Shown: one piece after another, positions 38,595-48,226 of the stretch
Layout of the letters: each line of letters begins with the position of its first letter
How positions within the stretch are numbered: position 1 is the first letter of the stretch
Origin: Psychrobacter sp. BI730
Lineage (GTDB): Bacteria; Pseudomonadota; Gammaproteobacteria; Pseudomonadales; Moraxellaceae
Assembly (NCBI RefSeq): GCF_013414195.1
Contig: NZ_JAATTV010000007.1
Coordinates: forward strand, 124,001-188,000
Reading direction: 5' to 3'
Length of the DNA stretch: 64,000 bases
Notes under the pieces: model-generated
The model's database searches: none
Told to the model about the DNA's origin: nothing
The model's input: the letters and a program-made list of their open reading frames with translations, nothing else
Program-made: the position numbers and the translations under genes

Positions 38595-39449
38595 ATGCTT
38601 GATGAAAATCCCCTGTTAGATAACTACCATCAAGCTCCTATTATTGGCTATCATCGTGCGCCGCTTTCGCAGAAATTTGGTGCGCCGCGCCAGCCAAACC
38701 TAGTCGCTTTGACTAGTGTCATTGAGATGTTAGCGCTATATGATACGCCAGCTGCATTTGTTGGTTTGGACAAGTTTAGTCATATATGGTTGAGTTGGCA
38801 GTTTCATCATAATTATCGATATAAAAATAACAATGAAACCAGTACTAGTTTTCGCGCTCAAGTACGCCCACCAAGATTGGGCGGTAATCAAAAAATAGGG
38901 GTATTTGCCAGTCGCAGCATGTATCGTCCTTCAGGACTAGGCCTATCTGTCGTTAAGCTCGAGCAAGTCAAAATAGTTCAAGGTCGTGTATTATTGATTA
39001 TCAAAGGTGCTGATATGATAGACGGCACGCCAATCATCGATATAAAGCCATATGTGGCCTATAGTGATGCGCTGACCCAAGCACAGAGTGGATTTGCACC
39101 AGCTGCTCCAGAGTTATTAACTGTGACTGTGACCGATGCTGCTAACGAACAGTTTATGATGCTAGTAAGCGCAGGCGAGCCTAGTAATGCTAACAATGAT
39201 ACAAGTATCAAAGACGCAGACACTGGATTGAGTAATACGACAGTTGCTTCTACAATTCATCATATACAAAGTCAATTGATAGGCTCAGATATGAGCATTA
39301 TTAAAGAGCTAATTGCCCAAGACCCGCGTCCAGCTTATCGACGGACAGAGATCGCTACGCCATTTGTTATGCGTTATAAATCCGTTGATGTGGTTTTTCA
39401 GTTGATAGAATCAGGACAGCTACAGATAATCGCTGTGGTTACGGTGTAG
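38595..39449 (+). CDS. trmO: tRNA (adenine-N6)-methyltransferase TrmO
   Basis: The 284-residue protein has the UPF0066/TrmO barrel: APIIGYHRAPLSQKFGAPRQ, FRAQVRPPRLGGNQKIGVFA, SRSMYRPSGLGLSVVKL and GADMIDGTPIIDIKPYV. TrmO uses S-adenosylmethionine to methylate t6A37 of tRNA-Thr. The C-terminal extension ending VVFQLIESGQLQIIAVV matches the usual second domain. ATG behind GGAGTTGG is preferred over an in-frame TTG 21 bases earlier that lies at the end of a hairpin. It is followed at 59 bases by gspE. Confidence 0.88.
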   Translation: MLDENPLLDNYHQAPIIGYHRAPLSQKFGAPRQPNLVALTSVIEMLALYDTPAAFVGLDKFSHIWLSWQFHHNYRYKNNNETSTSFRAQVRPPRLGGNQKIGVFASRSMYRPSGLGLSVVKLEQVKIVQGRVLLIIKGADMIDGTPIIDIKPYVAYSDALTQAQSGFAPAAPELLTVTVTDAANEQFMMLVSAGEPSNANNDTSIKDADTGLSNTTVASTIHHIQSQLIGSDMSIIKELIAQDPRPAYRRTEIATPFVMRYKSVDVVFQLIESGQLQIIAVVTV

Positions 39450-39508
39450 CTGGCTTGCATTGATATCGTTTTTGACAACACATTTTAAAACAACAGAAGA
39501 AGAAAGAT

Positions 39509-41296
39509 ATGTCTGCTCAACAGTACTCGATAGTGATTGATTTGCGTTGGTGTCTAGATGAGCTATTGGCAGATAAAGTGATTGACCAACGCGGCTATAA
39601 TCTAGTCATTACTAGCCGTCGCGACAAAGCGCAGCATCCTTTACTAACGATTAGTGAATTTGGCTTACCGAATGGCCATGCGACGGACAATAGCGCTGAA
39701 AATAAATTAACTTTGGCTTGGCTCAACCAATGGTTGGCGGCTAAAGCAGATATGACTCTCGTTCGTATTGACCCTCTAAAAGTTGATGTCTCTGCGGTCA
39801 CAAAATTGATGTCATTTGAATATGCACGTTCACAGCATATTTTACCGATTGAGGTCGCTGTAGACGAAGTGATTATCGGAACGGATCAGCCTTTTTATAC
39901 TGACTGGCACTCAAGTATTGAAAAATTGATCAAATTAAAAAGCTATCGTACGGTCTATATCAATCCTGAGCAGATCAAACGCTACCGGCAGGAGTTCTAT
40001 CAAGTCACCCAAGCGATTGCAGGCGCAAATAGTGTCCATAAGCGTGCAGCTGCCGATGTGACCAATGTCGAAGCATTATTGCAATTGGGTGACAATACTA
40101 ATCCTGATGCCAATGACCAGCATATTGTTAGAGTTGTTGATTGGCTGTTGCAATATGCCTTTGAGCAACGAGCTAGTGATATCCATTTAGAGCCACGTCG
40201 TGAGACAGGTAAGGTACGCTTCCGTATTGATGGTGTGCTACATACGGTGTATGAGATGCCATTGGCAATCATCGTCGCGGTGACCGCACGTATCAAAATT
40301 TTAGGACGGCTAAATGTCGCAGAAAAGCGTAAGCCGCAGGATGGCCGTTTAAAGACGCGAACGCCGAAGGGACTAGAGACAGAGCTTCGTTTGTCGACTA
40401 TGCCAACCGCGTTTGGTGAAAAGTTGGTCATGCGGGTATTTGATCCTGAAGTACTGGTGCGCTCCTTTGCTCAGCTTGGTCTATCGGGTAAGCAGCTTGA
40501 AACGTGGCATGAATTGACTGCTCATTCAAACGGGATTATTTTGGTCACTGGGCCTACAGGTTCGGGTAAGACCACGACCTTGTATAGTACTCTCAAGCAG
40601 CTAGCGACTGAACAAGTCAATGTCTGTACCATTGAAGATCCTATTGAAATGATTGAACCTGCATTTAACCAAATGCAAGTAAACCCAGGTGTCGATCTAA
40701 ACTTTGCAGACGGCATTCGCTCTTTGATGCGTCAAGATCCTGACATCATTATGGTAGGGGAGATTCGTGATGCTGAAACAGCCAATATGGCAGTACAAGC
40801 CTCATTGACAGGGCATTTGGTGCTCTCGACACTACATACTAACGATGCACCAAGTTCAATCACTCGCTTGCATGATTTGGGTATTCAGCCGTTTTTGACG
40901 TCAGCGACTATCTTAGGTGTGATGGCACAGCGTTTATTACGTACACTATGCCCGCATTGCAAAAAAGCGGTAGACGTTGTGCCAGACAGCGAGGTTGCCA
41001 TTCAATGGCAGGAGTTGGTACAACCTTGGCGTGCGCCTACTCCAGCACAAATTTATATGGCTCAAGGCTGCGAGCATTGTCGACACACTGGTTATCAGGG
41101 ACGAATCGGCCTATACGAGATTATGCCGTTGTCTAACGAATTAAAAAAACTGGTCGCAGCCGATACAAACTTAGATGTACTCAAACAACAAGCGTATCGT
41201 GAAGGTCTACAGCCATTACGTTTATCAGGGGCAAAACGTATTAGTGAAGGCGTGACAACCATAGAAGAGGTGATGCGAGTCGTGCCTCTTAATTAA
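39509..41296 (+). CDS. gspE: Type II secretion ATPase GspE
   Basis: The 595-residue cytoplasmic ATPase drives pseudopilus extension. Walker A is GPTGSGKTTTLYS (about 347-359). The Asp box (TIEDPIEMIEPAFNQMQVNP), Walker B (LMRQDPDIIMVGEIRDAETA), His box (LTGHLVLSTLHTNDAPSSIT) and a C-terminal zinc tetracysteine (CPHC near 482, CEHC near 521) complete the GspE layout. The zinc motif separates it from retraction ATPases. Other core genes (gspC, D, F, G, L, M) are not in the window; gspHIJK lie 3 kb downstream. Confidence 0.93.
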   Translation: MSAQQYSIVIDLRWCLDELLADKVIDQRGYNLVITSRRDKAQHPLLTISEFGLPNGHATDNSAENKLTLAWLNQWLAAKADMTLVRIDPLKVDVSAVTKLMSFEYARSQHILPIEVAVDEVIIGTDQPFYTDWHSSIEKLIKLKSYRTVYINPEQIKRYRQEFYQVTQAIAGANSVHKRAAADVTNVEALLQLGDNTNPDANDQHIVRVVDWLLQYAFEQRASDIHLEPRRETGKVRFRIDGVLHTVYEMPLAIIVAVTARIKILGRLNVAEKRKPQDGRLKTRTPKGLETELRLSTMPTAFGEKLVMRVFDPEVLVRSFAQLGLSGKQLETWHELTAHSNGIILVTGPTGSGKTTTLYSTLKQLATEQVNVCTIEDPIEMIEPAFNQMQVNPGVDLNFADGIRSLMRQDPDIIMVGEIRDAETANMAVQASLTGHLVLSTLHTNDAPSSITRLHDLGIQPFLTSATILGVMAQRLLRTLCPHCKKAVDVVPDSEVAIQWQELVQPWRAPTPAQIYMAQGCEHCRHTGYQGRIGLYEIMPLSNELKKLVAADTNLDVLKQQAYREGLQPLRLSGAKRISEGVTTIEEVMRVVPLN

Positions 41297-41317
41297 CTAT
41301 TGTATTTGAAGTCGTGT

Positions 41318-41982
41318 TTAGCGTTCCCAACGTACGTGTTGGCGAATGATTTTTGCTGGTGTGCCTGCTACCATACAGTTTGGTATAGTGACTGGTTTAT
41401 TGACGAAGGCACCTGCTGCGATGATACATCCATCAGCGATAGAGACGTTTTTTGAGATAGTCACATTAGCCGCAATCCAAATATGATCTCCTAGAATGAC
41501 ATCAGAATGTGCTTTGTTCACTCGTACGTTAGTATCTATATTGTAGACCTTGTGCACATCGGTAGCACGAATTTCAATACCACGCGATATCATGCAAGAT
41601 TTACCAATAGTCACACTCTTATCACGTGCCAAGATATAGCAGTCAATGGCAGTGGTATACTCACCAATATGAATGCGTAAATGATTACCAACGACTAATA
41701 ATTGACCAGAGAATTTAACATGTTCTGTGATGGTAACTTGATTGTGATTACCATTAATATCGATTTTTAGTTTATTAAGTTTCCCATGACTACCAATGGT
41801 AATTCGATTGTTATCACCTTTACGAATAGTAATTGTGGAGTTCCAATGATACGTGCGTCGTTAGCTATTTCAATATAATTACTATGGCCTTTATCTTGTA
41901 ATAAAAACCGTTGTTTATATAGTTGCTTGGGCAATAATATTTTGAAGATATGGGGTAAAGTGATAGTTTTTTTATGGTTCAT
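41318..41982 (-). pseudogene. Hexapeptide acyltransferase broken by a single frameshift
   Basis: Two minus-strand pieces join into one protein. The N-terminal part runs MNHKKTITLPHIFKILLPKQ to EIANDARII; the C-terminal part continues in another frame as NSTITIRKGDNNRITIGSHG, then a left-handed beta-helix with SVTIGKSCMISRGIEIRATD, HIWIAANVTISKNVSIADGC and VAGTPAKIIRQ. This is a LbetaH acetyltransferase of the type acting on surface sugars. The frame breaks near 41840-41844, consistent with loss of one base. Apart from that the sequence is well preserved, so the event is recent or a sequencing error. Confidence 0.85.
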
Positions 41983-42236
41983 AGTATGGCACTTATGAGA
42001 GGTAATAAAGGTTTTGAAGCTTCGGTTTTTAAAAGACTGTTATGACGTATCGACTAAGCTCGTATCATCCATTTATTTAGAATAAATTCTATTTAGAGTA
42101 TTTTTGATAGCTATTAATGTAGTGTACCGTTAAACAATACTTGAAAACAGATTCCTTCACAGCAATCAATGCAAACAAGATTTAAATTTTAATTCCCATA
42201 CTTTTAATTGATAAGTTTTTAACAACGAGATTATTT

Positions 42237-43025
42237 ATGTTTACAGATACTCATTGTCACCTCAACCGTTTAGATTTGACGAAATACGATGGTAAATTAT
42301 CTGGTGCGATTGACGCCATGAAAACTGCTAATGTTACCCGTGCAATGGCAATCATGTGTGATTTTGCGGAGTATGACGAGATTGCCAATATTGTGAGCAC
42401 CTACGGCGACGAGACACTAAATCTAGGGATGAGTGTAGGGATTCATCCCTGTGAAGATATCGAGGTACTGAAATCAGCGACGGTTGAGCGTTTAATAGAG
42501 ACTGCTGATAAAGATCATGTATGGGCAATAGGCGAGACAGGGCTAGATTACTACTGGTCTACAGAAAATAAAAAAGAGCAGCAAGCCAGTCTTGCACGTC
42601 ATATCCATGCCAGTCAGCAACTAAAAAAACCGCTTGTCATACACATGCGTGACGCAAAAGAAGATACGATCGATATCCTAAAGAGTGAAGGCGCTGAGCA
42701 TGGTATTATTCATTGCTTCACTGAAGATTGGGAGACTGCGAAACGTGCTTTAGATTTAGGATTTTATATTTCCTTCTCAGGCATTGTTAGCTTTAAAAGT
42801 GCCCAAAATATCCAAGATGCTGCAAGGCACATGCCTAGAGATAGGATCTTGATTGAGACTGACAGTCCATATTTGGCGCCTGTACCTAAGCGTGGTCGTC
42901 CCAATGAGCCTGCCTACGTACCTTATGTCGCCAGCTTTATCGCAGATATGTACGGTTGTGATAGTAACGAGGTTGGAGCATTAACCGCAAAAAACTTTGA
43001 AAATTTACTGGCACAGTATCGCTAA
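42237..43025 (+). CDS. tatD: TatD-family metal-dependent hydrolase
   Basis: The 262-residue TIM-barrel hydrolase shows the metal-binding HxH at the N-terminus (DTHCHLN), GIHPC, AIGETGLDYYW, LVIHMRDAKEDTIDIL, IHCFTEDWE and the C-terminal ETDSPYLAPVPKRGRPNEP. TatD proteins are metal-dependent DNases/3'-exonucleases involved in DNA quality control. Transcribed alone, with about 230 bases to the next gene. Confidence 0.9.
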   Translation: MFTDTHCHLNRLDLTKYDGKLSGAIDAMKTANVTRAMAIMCDFAEYDEIANIVSTYGDETLNLGMSVGIHPCEDIEVLKSATVERLIETADKDHVWAIGETGLDYYWSTENKKEQQASLARHIHASQQLKKPLVIHMRDAKEDTIDILKSEGAEHGIIHCFTEDWETAKRALDLGFYISFSGIVSFKSAQNIQDAARHMPRDRILIETDSPYLAPVPKRGRPNEPAYVPYVASFIADMYGCDSNEVGALTAKNFENLLAQYR

Positions 43026-43258
43026 AATGGTTATGCTATGACCAGTCAGTCATTTATGTGATAGTCTTATAGTTCAATCCCCTTTAGTATTTGAATTGCT
43101 AAATGTAACTATATGATTATCAATGACTATTTGTAAATATAAGCATATCCCTTTTATGGTATTTCAGCAGTTCTTGTATAGTTTTATACGCTCATTGCCA
43201 AATGTACGCACATAATTGATGGTCATATGCTTAATCTTGTCATGTTTTAGGAGAGATT

Positions 43259-43942
43259 ATGAGTCGTCAGCACCAGTTCAAGGCACGAGAAGAGAACATC
43301 TTAGCGATGGCAGAACAATTGCTACTTGAGTCAGGCGATGGTGATATCACTTTAGACAGTTTGGCAGATCAGCTCGATTTGGCTAAAGGCACCCTGTACA
43401 AGCATTTCTCCAGTAAAGATGAGCTTTATCTGCGTATTATTATTCGTTACGAAGAGCAATTGTTTGAGATTAACCGTATTGATGACTGCCCGTCGGCAGG
43501 CGTTGCCCGCATGATTTTTCAGCAGTTATTCAACCCGCAAAAAGCCATGCTGTTGAACCAAATCGAAGAGCGTTTGGCAGCATCAGTGACTGGTCTCAAT
43601 CGTTTGTTTGGTGAATTATATGATATCCGTCGCCAGCGCATGAAGCGTTTGATTGATATTATTAGCGCATACCTAAAAGATGAGCACAGTAACTTGAGTA
43701 CTCGTGATTATCTATCGTCTATTTGGGCAATTGGTCAGGGCGGTGCAGGACTATTGAATTCCAGCTTTTACCAACGCTACTTAGGTCGTCGTGATACGCT
43801 GCGTTACGCCTTTGTTCAGCAAGTACTAGAGTTGCCAAGTCATTATCCTGCTGACGATGAAGAGGTCATGGATGAAGATATGCAAGAGCTGGTAGAGCAA
43901 ATCGATACTGAATCAGAAGAGCACCGTAATACCAACTACTAA
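43259..43942 (+). CDS. TetR-family regulator
   Basis: The 227-residue protein has a TetR N-terminal helix-turn-helix (EENILAMAEQLLLESGDGDI, TLDSLADQLDLAKGTLYKHF) and an all-helical ligand domain. The C-terminus is strongly acidic (DDEEVMDEDMQELVEQIDTE), longer than usual. AGGAGAG precedes the ATG. Target and ligand are unknown; neighbours are tatD and the pseudopilin operon, neither an obvious partner. Confidence 0.85.
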   Translation: MSRQHQFKAREENILAMAEQLLLESGDGDITLDSLADQLDLAKGTLYKHFSSKDELYLRIIIRYEEQLFEINRIDDCPSAGVARMIFQQLFNPQKAMLLNQIEERLAASVTGLNRLFGELYDIRRQRMKRLIDIISAYLKDEHSNLSTRDYLSSIWAIGQGGAGLLNSSFYQRYLGRRDTLRYAFVQQVLELPSHYPADDEEVMDEDMQELVEQIDTESEEHRNTNY

Positions 43943-44109
43943 AGTAGTTATTAATAAAGTAGCAAGTAATTTTTGGGTTGTGAACCTTTCTTGGCTTTAA
44001 TAAATCGTGTTGTAATGCTTACTATTGCAGCACGAATTCATATATCTTCTACATTCTTCAAAACCCTTTCTCATTCTGCGATAATTAAAATTGGGCTTAT
44101 AGGTGCAAT

Positions 44110-44934
44110 ATGCCGGTCACTGTCAAGACTCAGTCCAGTTCAGCGGCTACTTGCTCTTTTACTCTAATTAATCAAACGTCTCAGTCAAGCTGCTTAGATA
44201 CAAGACCTACAGACCATTGTCACAGCTGCTCCTCCATATCAACTAATACCCATCACTTATCATCAGTCTCATCGTTAAACAGTCGGACACAGACTGGTTT
44301 TACATTGGTAGAAATCGTGGTGGTAGTGGTTATCTTATCTATATTTGCTGGCATAATGAGTTTGTCTGTCGGTAGCAGTGAATCCCGCAAAAACCGCGCT
44401 TTTTATGAGCATTTGACCGATTCGTTGAGCTACGTTCGCCTATTATCGGCTGAACGTATGCAGCCGATGGGTTTGCGTATGCAGGCAGATAAGCAAGGTC
44501 AAGTAGAGCCAGTCATTGTTACCCTATCAAATCCATATGTAGCGTACCAGACAATAGAGATGATGTCAGATAGCACCGACAGTCAGCCTAAGAATGCTAT
44601 GGAGCTGTCGGCAGAGGTGGCTGGTCTATCAGGCTCTACTAATGAGAAAAAACCAACGCCAAGTTGGGAGGTTGAGTCGGGCATCAATTTGCCTGAACCG
44701 CCTACTGGCGTAAGTATTAGAGTTCAAAGTTTAGATTCTAGTAGTTTACAAAATATGGGACGAACCCAAACGTTACAGCCTTGGTTTAGCGACCAAAACG
44801 TACCACAAGTCTTGTGGTTTGGTACGGGACAAGCAACGCCTGTCACCATTGAAGTGCTTCATGATTCGCGTTTAGTGGGCGAGGTGATTACTATAATGCC
44901 AGATGGCAGTATGCGAATCGGACAGGGGGTATAG
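44110..44934 (+). CDS. gspH: Type II secretion minor pseudopilin GspH
   Basis: The 274-residue prepilin has the cleavage/methylation motif G|FTLVEIVVVVVILSIFAG with Glu at mature position 5, then SLSVGSSESRKNRAFYEHLT and a beta-rich GspH domain with long inserts. The leader before the cleavage Gly is 62 residues, much longer than the usual 6-15, and no start codon exists nearer; the ATG has AGGTG five bases upstream. First of four overlapping pseudopilin genes. Confidence 0.82.
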   Translation: MPVTVKTQSSSAATCSFTLINQTSQSSCLDTRPTDHCHSCSSISTNTHHLSSVSSLNSRTQTGFTLVEIVVVVVILSIFAGIMSLSVGSSESRKNRAFYEHLTDSLSYVRLLSAERMQPMGLRMQADKQGQVEPVIVTLSNPYVAYQTIEMMSDSTDSQPKNAMELSAEVAGLSGSTNEKKPTPSWEVESGINLPEPPTGVSIRVQSLDSSSLQNMGRTQTLQPWFSDQNVPQVLWFGTGQATPVTIEVLHDSRLVGEVITIMPDGSMRIGQGV

Positions 44935-45443
44935 TGACTAAATTATATAAACCTCCTATGACAAGCCAGCCTATGTCATCAAGATTTATATCACTCAAGT
45001 CTGGGCGCGAGAGCGGCTTTACCCTTATCGAAGTGATGGTTGCTCTGGCTATTTTGGCAGTGGTAGCAGTCGCGGCGAGCCGTGCCAGTAGTGCATATCT
45101 GAGTTCAGTTGATATATTGCGTACTCGTACGCTTGCTCACTTCGTCGCCCAAAATGCCGCCGCTGATTTGCGTATTCAAGAGACGTGGCTGACAGCCAAC
45201 CGTACCCAAACCGTTAATGCACAAGGGCGTGATTGGCAAATAGTAATGACAGTCGGTGACGCCATCACACCTGCCCTAAAAGAAGTAAATATCGCAGTTT
45301 CGCCTATTATAGATGGACAGACGCGTACATCGGTCACTGATATCACTGTGATGCTAAGTAATGCTGAGCAAGATACGGGCAGTTTGGATTTAAGTGGTCT
45401 AAGCACAACAGGTGATAGCGGGCAAGCAGAGGGCGGTCTGTGA
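44934..45443 (+). CDS. gspI: Type II secretion minor pseudopilin GspI
   Basis: The 169-residue prepilin has ESG|FTLIEVMVALAILAVVAV with Glu5, and the GspI domain AHFVAQNAAADLRIQETWLT. GspI forms the pseudopilus tip with GspJ and GspK. The GTG start overlaps the gspH stop by one base, so translation is coupled. An internal ATG before TSQPMSSRF is a possible alternative start. Confidence 0.87.
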   Translation: MTKLYKPPMTSQPMSSRFISLKSGRESGFTLIEVMVALAILAVVAVAASRASSAYLSSVDILRTRTLAHFVAQNAAADLRIQETWLTANRTQTVNAQGRDWQIVMTVGDAITPALKEVNIAVSPIIDGQTRTSVTDITVMLSNAEQDTGSLDLSGLSTTGDSGQAEGGL

Positions 45444-46303
45444 GGCATCAGCGTGGTTTCACATTACTTGAGCTAATGGTTGCCATGGCAATATTTGCGA
45501 TGCTAGCTGTTGCAGGCTGGCAAGTATTTGATGGGGTCAACCGTGCTCGTGAGCGCGCGCAATTTCATGCTGACAATCTGGCTGTCTTGCAGTACGCCTA
45601 TTTGCAATTACAGCAAGACATGGGTCAAATTATCCCTTATCAAGCGGCTACTACTCAAAGTGTCAGTGCGACGAATAACAGTCCAAGCGATAGTACTAAC
45701 GCGAACACTAGCTCCCAATCAAGCGAGCAAATGAACGAAATAGCGCCTGAGCCCTTTATGAGCTTAGATAGTGAAATTATCAGCTTTGTACGCTTTGCCG
45801 ATCCTGATCCACGATATCAGAGTAGCAATAGCCTCCAACGTATCGAATATATTTTTGCGGATGAGCGTTTGATACGTCGCCAGTATACCAGTATGGAAGG
45901 CGGGCGTGATAGCGTCAGCTTGGACAGCGTATTGCTTGAAGGTGTCACAGCAGGGAGCTGGCAAGCCTATCTACCAGAGCTAAGTACCAGATTTCCGAGC
46001 GATGACATTAACAGTGGCAGTAGTGCAAGCGTAGCAGTAGTACAATCAGCGAATACAGCGAATTCCAAGCCAACAGCTGTTTTATTACCGAAAGGAGTCG
46101 CGGTTAGCTTTACATACCAAGACATGCCAATCACTTGGCAATGGGCACTTGCCCCGCAACCGATATCGCATAGCAATAGTCAAAGCATCGCCAATAATAC
46201 AGAGGGTGGTAGCAATGATAATGCCAATAATGACAACAGCGGTAATGATGGTAGTGACAATAATAGCAGTGCGGATGATAGCAATGTAGGAACGAATAAT
46301 TGA
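45440..46303 (+). CDS. gspJ: Type II secretion minor pseudopilin GspJ
   Basis: The 287-residue prepilin has a short leader (GTG start, MRHQRG|FTLLELMVAMAIFAML) and the GspJ core NLAVLQYAYLQLQQDMGQII, RIEYIFADERLIRRQYTSME, VSFTYQDMPITWQWAL. It overlaps gspI by four bases. The C-terminal 40 residues are an Asn/Ser/Asp/Gly-rich low-complexity tail beyond the family's usual end, coded by short imperfect AAT/GAT repeats. Confidence 0.87.
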   Translation: MRHQRGFTLLELMVAMAIFAMLAVAGWQVFDGVNRARERAQFHADNLAVLQYAYLQLQQDMGQIIPYQAATTQSVSATNNSPSDSTNANTSSQSSEQMNEIAPEPFMSLDSEIISFVRFADPDPRYQSSNSLQRIEYIFADERLIRRQYTSMEGGRDSVSLDSVLLEGVTAGSWQAYLPELSTRFPSDDINSGSSASVAVVQSANTANSKPTAVLLPKGVAVSFTYQDMPITWQWALAPQPISHSNSQSIANNTEGGSNDNANNDNSGNDGSDNNSSADDSNVGTNN

Positions 46304-46351
46304 GAAGGTAGTAGTTAAAATGCATCAATTGCTCAACAACAAAGGCTATGT

Positions 46352-47419
46352 ATGTCGATGACTGCGAACTCTCAACGCGGTGTTGCACTGCTGACTATCT
46401 TATTACTGGTAGTGAGTATTACTGTGGTTGCAGGATCGATGCTTGCTAGCCAAAAAATTGCAATTAGGCGTAGTGGTTTGTTGTTCGATCAAAATCAGTT
46501 GCTGCAAGATATCGATGCAGGTCAACAGTTGGCATTGACGATGATTCGCGCTGATAGCAACATCAATGATACTGATAGTGCGCAAGATATCTGGGCGCAG
46601 CCCATACCACCTTATGCATTGGCTAGTCACAGTGTCAGCGTCGAGCTACGCGATGAGTCTGGTCGTTTTAACATTAATAACTTGTATCAAGATGGGTCGG
46701 CCAATACCACTGCTTTAGCAGTATTCCAACGACTACTCACGCAACTAAATCTAGAGCCTGATATCGCTATTGCTATACTTGATTGGCAAGATGCAGACGG
46801 CGAGGTATATCAAGATGGTGGTGATGAAAGTACGGTATATGCGCAGCAGTCAAACGCTGTAGCAACAGATGCTCTGCCAAATCAGCCTTTTGTTAGTATC
46901 GATCAGCTACTAGAAGTGACAGGGGTGAGCGCTGAAACTCTAGCAGTACTACGGCCTTATCTTACCGCGGTGCCTTATTATGTGCCTATTAATATCAATA
47001 CTGCCAGTCCTGTATTGTTAGCCGCACTAATGGATGGTGCTAACAGTCAACAGATGCAATCACTGGTAGATATGCGCGCACAGCAGGCGCTGACGTCTAT
47101 TGATGCAGTATGGCAATTACCGATATTTGGCAGTGTAAATGATGAGCAGCGAAAGGCTTTAACACCCATGCTCGCCGTTGATAGCCAAGCATTTATGGCA
47201 CTTATCACAGCGACTGATAATGCAACTGTCGGTCAGGCTAGAGAGCGTTTTGCCACTGTTTTGATTAGTAAAACCGTCGTTGATAATAATCAGGCAGTTA
47301 ATAGTAGTCAGACAGCTAATAATAATCAGGCGAGTAATAGTAGTGGGGTAGACGGTAAAATGCCCAAGGAAGTCAAAGTAGTAACACAGCGACTATGGGC
47401 ATTTCGTCCGAGCTTTTAG
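46352..47419 (+). CDS. gspK: Type II secretion minor pseudopilin GspK
   Basis: The 355-residue prepilin has the GspK-type start QRG|VALLTILLLVVSITVVAG, lacking Glu5 as is normal for GspK. Typical sequences follow: QLLQDIDAGQQLALTMIRAD, SVELRDESGRFNINNLYQDG, AIAILDWQDADGEVYQDGGD and YVPININTASPVLLAAL. GspK caps the pseudopilus. An Asn/Gln/Ser-rich insert (NQAVNSSQTANNNQASNSS) lies near the C-terminus, echoing the low-complexity tail of GspJ. Confidence 0.88.
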   Translation: MSMTANSQRGVALLTILLLVVSITVVAGSMLASQKIAIRRSGLLFDQNQLLQDIDAGQQLALTMIRADSNINDTDSAQDIWAQPIPPYALASHSVSVELRDESGRFNINNLYQDGSANTTALAVFQRLLTQLNLEPDIAIAILDWQDADGEVYQDGGDESTVYAQQSNAVATDALPNQPFVSIDQLLEVTGVSAETLAVLRPYLTAVPYYVPININTASPVLLAALMDGANSQQMQSLVDMRAQQALTSIDAVWQLPIFGSVNDEQRKALTPMLAVDSQAFMALITATDNATVGQARERFATVLISKTVVDNNQAVNSSQTANNNQASNSSGVDGKMPKEVKVVTQRLWAFRPSF

Positions 47420-47441
47420 CGGATGGTATTGAGAGCAACAT

Positions 47442-48122
47442 TTAGTCTTTTAGGCGTGTTTCTTCGCTAGACTTCCAATTATAAGCCCCGTAAAAAAGCA
47501 TCTGTGCTTGACGAGTACAGTTATGTAGCATTAGCTGCTTGTTTTCTTCGATTTCGTTTAGATCAATTTCATCATCGTGATCTTCCGTGTAAGTCAGCTC
47601 TAGCCAATCAATAATCCAAGAGAAGAACATATTCACGCCAGCCTCCGCCAATAGGCGACGGTCATAAGCATTGATATGGGTAAACGCTGGCTGCAACGCT
47701 AAGTCGTCGGCCAACCCTTGAGCATGTATCTTAATCAACTCATTGATGGCTTTGCGTACTGCTTCTGATCCACCATAACGCTCACTGACCAAAAACTGCC
47801 AGTAATAAGGCTGATCGCTGACCATATACAAGAATAGCTGAATACTTTTTGCGATTTGACGATCGAAGCTACGTTTGCGGCCAATCTGCAGGCTATCACT
47901 TAACGTGGCCAACGTACCGCCCAATTCCTCAATGACCAAAGCGCGCCCGAGTGACTCCATATCATCAAAATGGCGATAAAACGCAGTCGGCACAACGCCA
48001 ACCTCGCGTGTTACTTGTCTGAGACTGATAGAGCTAAAAGATTGCCCTGTCATACATAAATCGAGCACAGCATTAAAAAAGGCGTGCCGAGTTTGAAGTT
48101 TCTTTTGTTCGCGACTGCTCAT
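47442..48122 (-). CDS. TetR-family regulator, FabR-like
   Basis: The 226-residue protein follows the FabR/DesT pattern: REQKKLQTRHAFFNAVLDLC, FSSISLRQVTREVGVVPTAF, YRHFDDMESLGRALVIEELG, and YWQFLVSERYGGSEAVRKAI. FabR-type regulators control unsaturated fatty acid synthesis by sensing acyl-CoA or acyl-ACP. No fatty-acid gene is next to it, so it probably acts in trans. It is convergent with gspK, only 22 bases apart. Confidence 0.75.
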   Translation of the reverse strand: MSSREQKKLQTRHAFFNAVLDLCMTGQSFSSISLRQVTREVGVVPTAFYRHFDDMESLGRALVIEELGGTLATLSDSLQIGRKRSFDRQIAKSIQLFLYMVSDQPYYWQFLVSERYGGSEAVRKAINELIKIHAQGLADDLALQPAFTHINAYDRRLLAEAGVNMFFSWIIDWLELTYTEDHDDEIDLNEIEENKQLMLHNCTRQAQMLFYGAYNWKSSEETRLKD

Positions 48123-48226
48123 AATATTTCAAAATTGTCCGGTAGGTGTTTATCATACTCATTTCAACGCATAAATACGACTGAAATACGCCATTCATGT
48201 TAATTTACTAAGCCTGCACTGGTCTT

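Noticed and set aside
43973-44167. A 64-codon frame upstream of gspH
   Set aside because: No ribosome site, and it overlaps the better supported gspH start in another frame.
46140-46303. Asn/Asp/Ser-rich repeats at the end of gspJ considered as a separate repeat element
   Set aside because: They are short imperfect codon repeats within the reading frame, giving a low-complexity protein tail rather than a mobile or regulatory repeat.
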